Assembly (NCBI GenBank): GCA_007130675.1
Contig: SLSB01000154.1
Location: 1 to 14,679 of the forward strand
Direction: 5' to 3'
Source of the DNA: Candidatus Hydrogenedentota bacterium
Lineage (GTDB): Bacteria; Hydrogenedentota; Hydrogenedentia; Hydrogenedentales; SLHB01
Length of the DNA: 14,679 nucleotides
The translations under genes and the position numbers were made by a program. This document shows, piece after piece, positions 13,937 through 14,679 of the stretch; positions within the stretch are counted from its first letter, which is position 1, and every line of letters starts with the position of its first letter. A model generated the notes under the pieces. That model did not search any database. It worked only from the letters and a program-made list of their open reading frames with translations, and was not told the DNA's origin.

Positions 13937-14679
13937 GTTGTAGGACCGCCGCCCGTGGCGGTCATTGTAGCGCAAGCGTCTCGCTTGCATCTTAACCGCC
14001 GCGCGCTCATCCTGCGGGTTCTGTAGAGCACGTATGCCCCAAGCGCGAGGAACAGGAGCAGGTCGCCGTTGAGCGTCGTGTTGGCCGGTCCGGAGAATGC
14101 GGCGTCCGCGGCGCGTCTGCGGAGTTGGACGATGCCGCCGTGGTTGGCCTGGAACTCGATGAAGGCGCCGTCCGGGTCGTGTATGACACGCACGGAATCG
14201 GGTTCGAGCCAGCCGAGTACGCGGCTACCGGTCACCCAGCGGCTTTCGCCGTGTTCGGTGAACAAATACGCCGGTTCGAGTGCGCTGGCATCAACTCCAT
14301 CGGGAAGCGGAAGCTGGATGGTCACCGGCTCGATATACACCGTGCCGGGAGCGACTTCGTAGGCCGGTCCGACAAACTCGGGTTGCGTTGCCGTCCAATC
14401 AGACTCGACAACCGCCGTTGCGCCTTCGTACACCGTCTCACTTGCGACGAATTCGTACGTGAACGGCCCGAGCTCGACGCCTGACATCGTATAGGCGCCT
14501 GCCGTGAAGGTGATGATCTCGCCATCGTCCCACGGCACCTCTGGGTGATACACCGCCCATCCGTCGTTATCATCCAGCGGCAGCCACCAGACATCCTCGG
14601 ACTCGGCTTTGCTCCAACTCACCACGCCCCAGACCGTATCGGGATCGATGGCGTCGCTGTTGCGCAAGCGAATCGCCAA
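13933..14679 (-). CDS. surface protein with C-terminal membrane anchor (5' end outside window)
   Basis: 248 codons visible; the frame is open to 14679, so the N-terminus is missing. Visible order: an Ig-like segment (SDAIDPDTVWG to GPFTYEFVAS, reminiscent of SbsA/Big_5 domains), then a module with VTIQLPLPDGVDASAL and ESRWV that matches the repeats of the acylase-like protein. A hydrophobic segment, LLLFLALGAYVLY, is followed by RTRR, an arrangement of C-terminal sorting or anchor signals. After RTRR come about 25 more residues, including RCKRDACATMTATGGG, encoded by a REP-like element (13944-13988); the original stop was probably earlier. TGA 13935-13933 overlaps the next gene's ATG. It may bind substrate at the cell surface for the adjacent hydrolase; that is inference. 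Confidence 0.75.
   Translation of the reverse strand: MAIRLRNSDAIDPDTVWGVVSWSKAESEDVWWLPLDDNDGWAVYHPEVPWDDGEIITFTAGAYTMSGVELGPFTYEFVASETVYEGATAVVESDWTATQPEFVGPAYEVAPGTVYIEPVTIQLPLPDGVDASALEPAYLFTEHGESRWVTGSRVLGWLEPDSVRVIHDPDGAFIEFQANHGGIVQLRRRAADAAFSGPANTTLNGDLLLFLALGAYVLYRTRRMSARRLRCKRDACATMTATGGGPTT
13944..13988. repeat. REP-like double-palindrome element
   Basis: Two perfect hairpins lie 8 nt apart: GACCGCC/GGCGGTC (13944-13950 and 13957-13963, 6-nt loop), and GCAAGCG/CGCTTGC (13972-13978 and 13982-13988, 3-nt loop). On the minus strand it translates to CKRDACATMTATGGG, a string resembling tails that I recall from dispersed short repeats in environmental genomes. It ends 7 bp before the glycoside hydrolase start codon. 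Only one copy is in the window. Confidence 0.6.

Noticed and set aside
13157..14026. 289-codon plus-strand open frame opposite the glycoside hydrolase
   Set aside because: Antisense to the barrel with its catalytic motifs; no protein-like composition.

Overview
The window looks like a chromosomal fragment from an uncultured, GC-rich (about 60% GC) Gram-negative-type bacterium. The gene content is a large secreted Ntn-hydrolase-like protein, a secreted parallel beta-helix protein, a secreted glycoside hydrolase, a Tat-exported Gfo/Idh/MocA-type protein and a strict class III (anaerobic) ribonucleotide reductase. This combination recalls Hydrogenedentota and Planctomycetota/Verrucomicrobiota-like environmental genomes. 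That placement is inference; no rRNA or other clean marker is present.

Layout. (1) 1-6187, minus strand: ykgJ-like gene (6187-5777), S45 acylase-like exoprotein with a triplicated C-terminal beta module (5632-1904), and a beta-helix exoprotein running off the left edge (1828-<1). All read leftwards and may be partly co-transcribed. (2) 6188-7024: a divergent control region with a leftward extended -10 promoter for ykgJ, an AT-rich spacer, a near-consensus rightward promoter overlapped by a candidate NrdR box, and a ~370 nt leader with hairpins and a possible small upstream ORF. (3) 7025-9888: nrdD and nrdG, overlapping by 4 nt. (4) 10129-11388: a Tat-exported Gfo/Idh/MocA-like protein that lacks the usual EKP motif and carries a YPTH motif like GH109 enzymes. 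(5) 11555-14679, minus strand: a cell-surface protein (partial), a TIM-barrel glycoside hydrolase whose start overlaps its stop as ATGA, and a stand-alone Lrp/AsnC ligand-binding (RAM) domain gene with its own promoter.

How the genes work together. nrdD and nrdG form one complete unit: NrdG uses a 4Fe-4S cluster and SAM to install the glycyl radical on NrdD, which makes dNTPs without oxygen. The flanking genes mostly encode exported proteins fitting extracellular or periplasmic breakdown of complex glycans or amide-linked molecules. No obligate pathway joins them, and the two minus-strand groups are separate units.

Most notable signals: the acylase-like protein has Gly where the Ntn nucleophile Ser should lie; a double-palindrome REP-like element sits at the stop/start junction near 13.95 kb and appears to encode the tail of the upstream protein; the nrdDG leader has mutually exclusive hairpins and a small ORF; a perfect inverted repeat straddles the -35 box of the Lrp-like gene; and CTCGAG is strongly over-represented. 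I found no CRISPR array, tRNA, rRNA, integrase or transposase.
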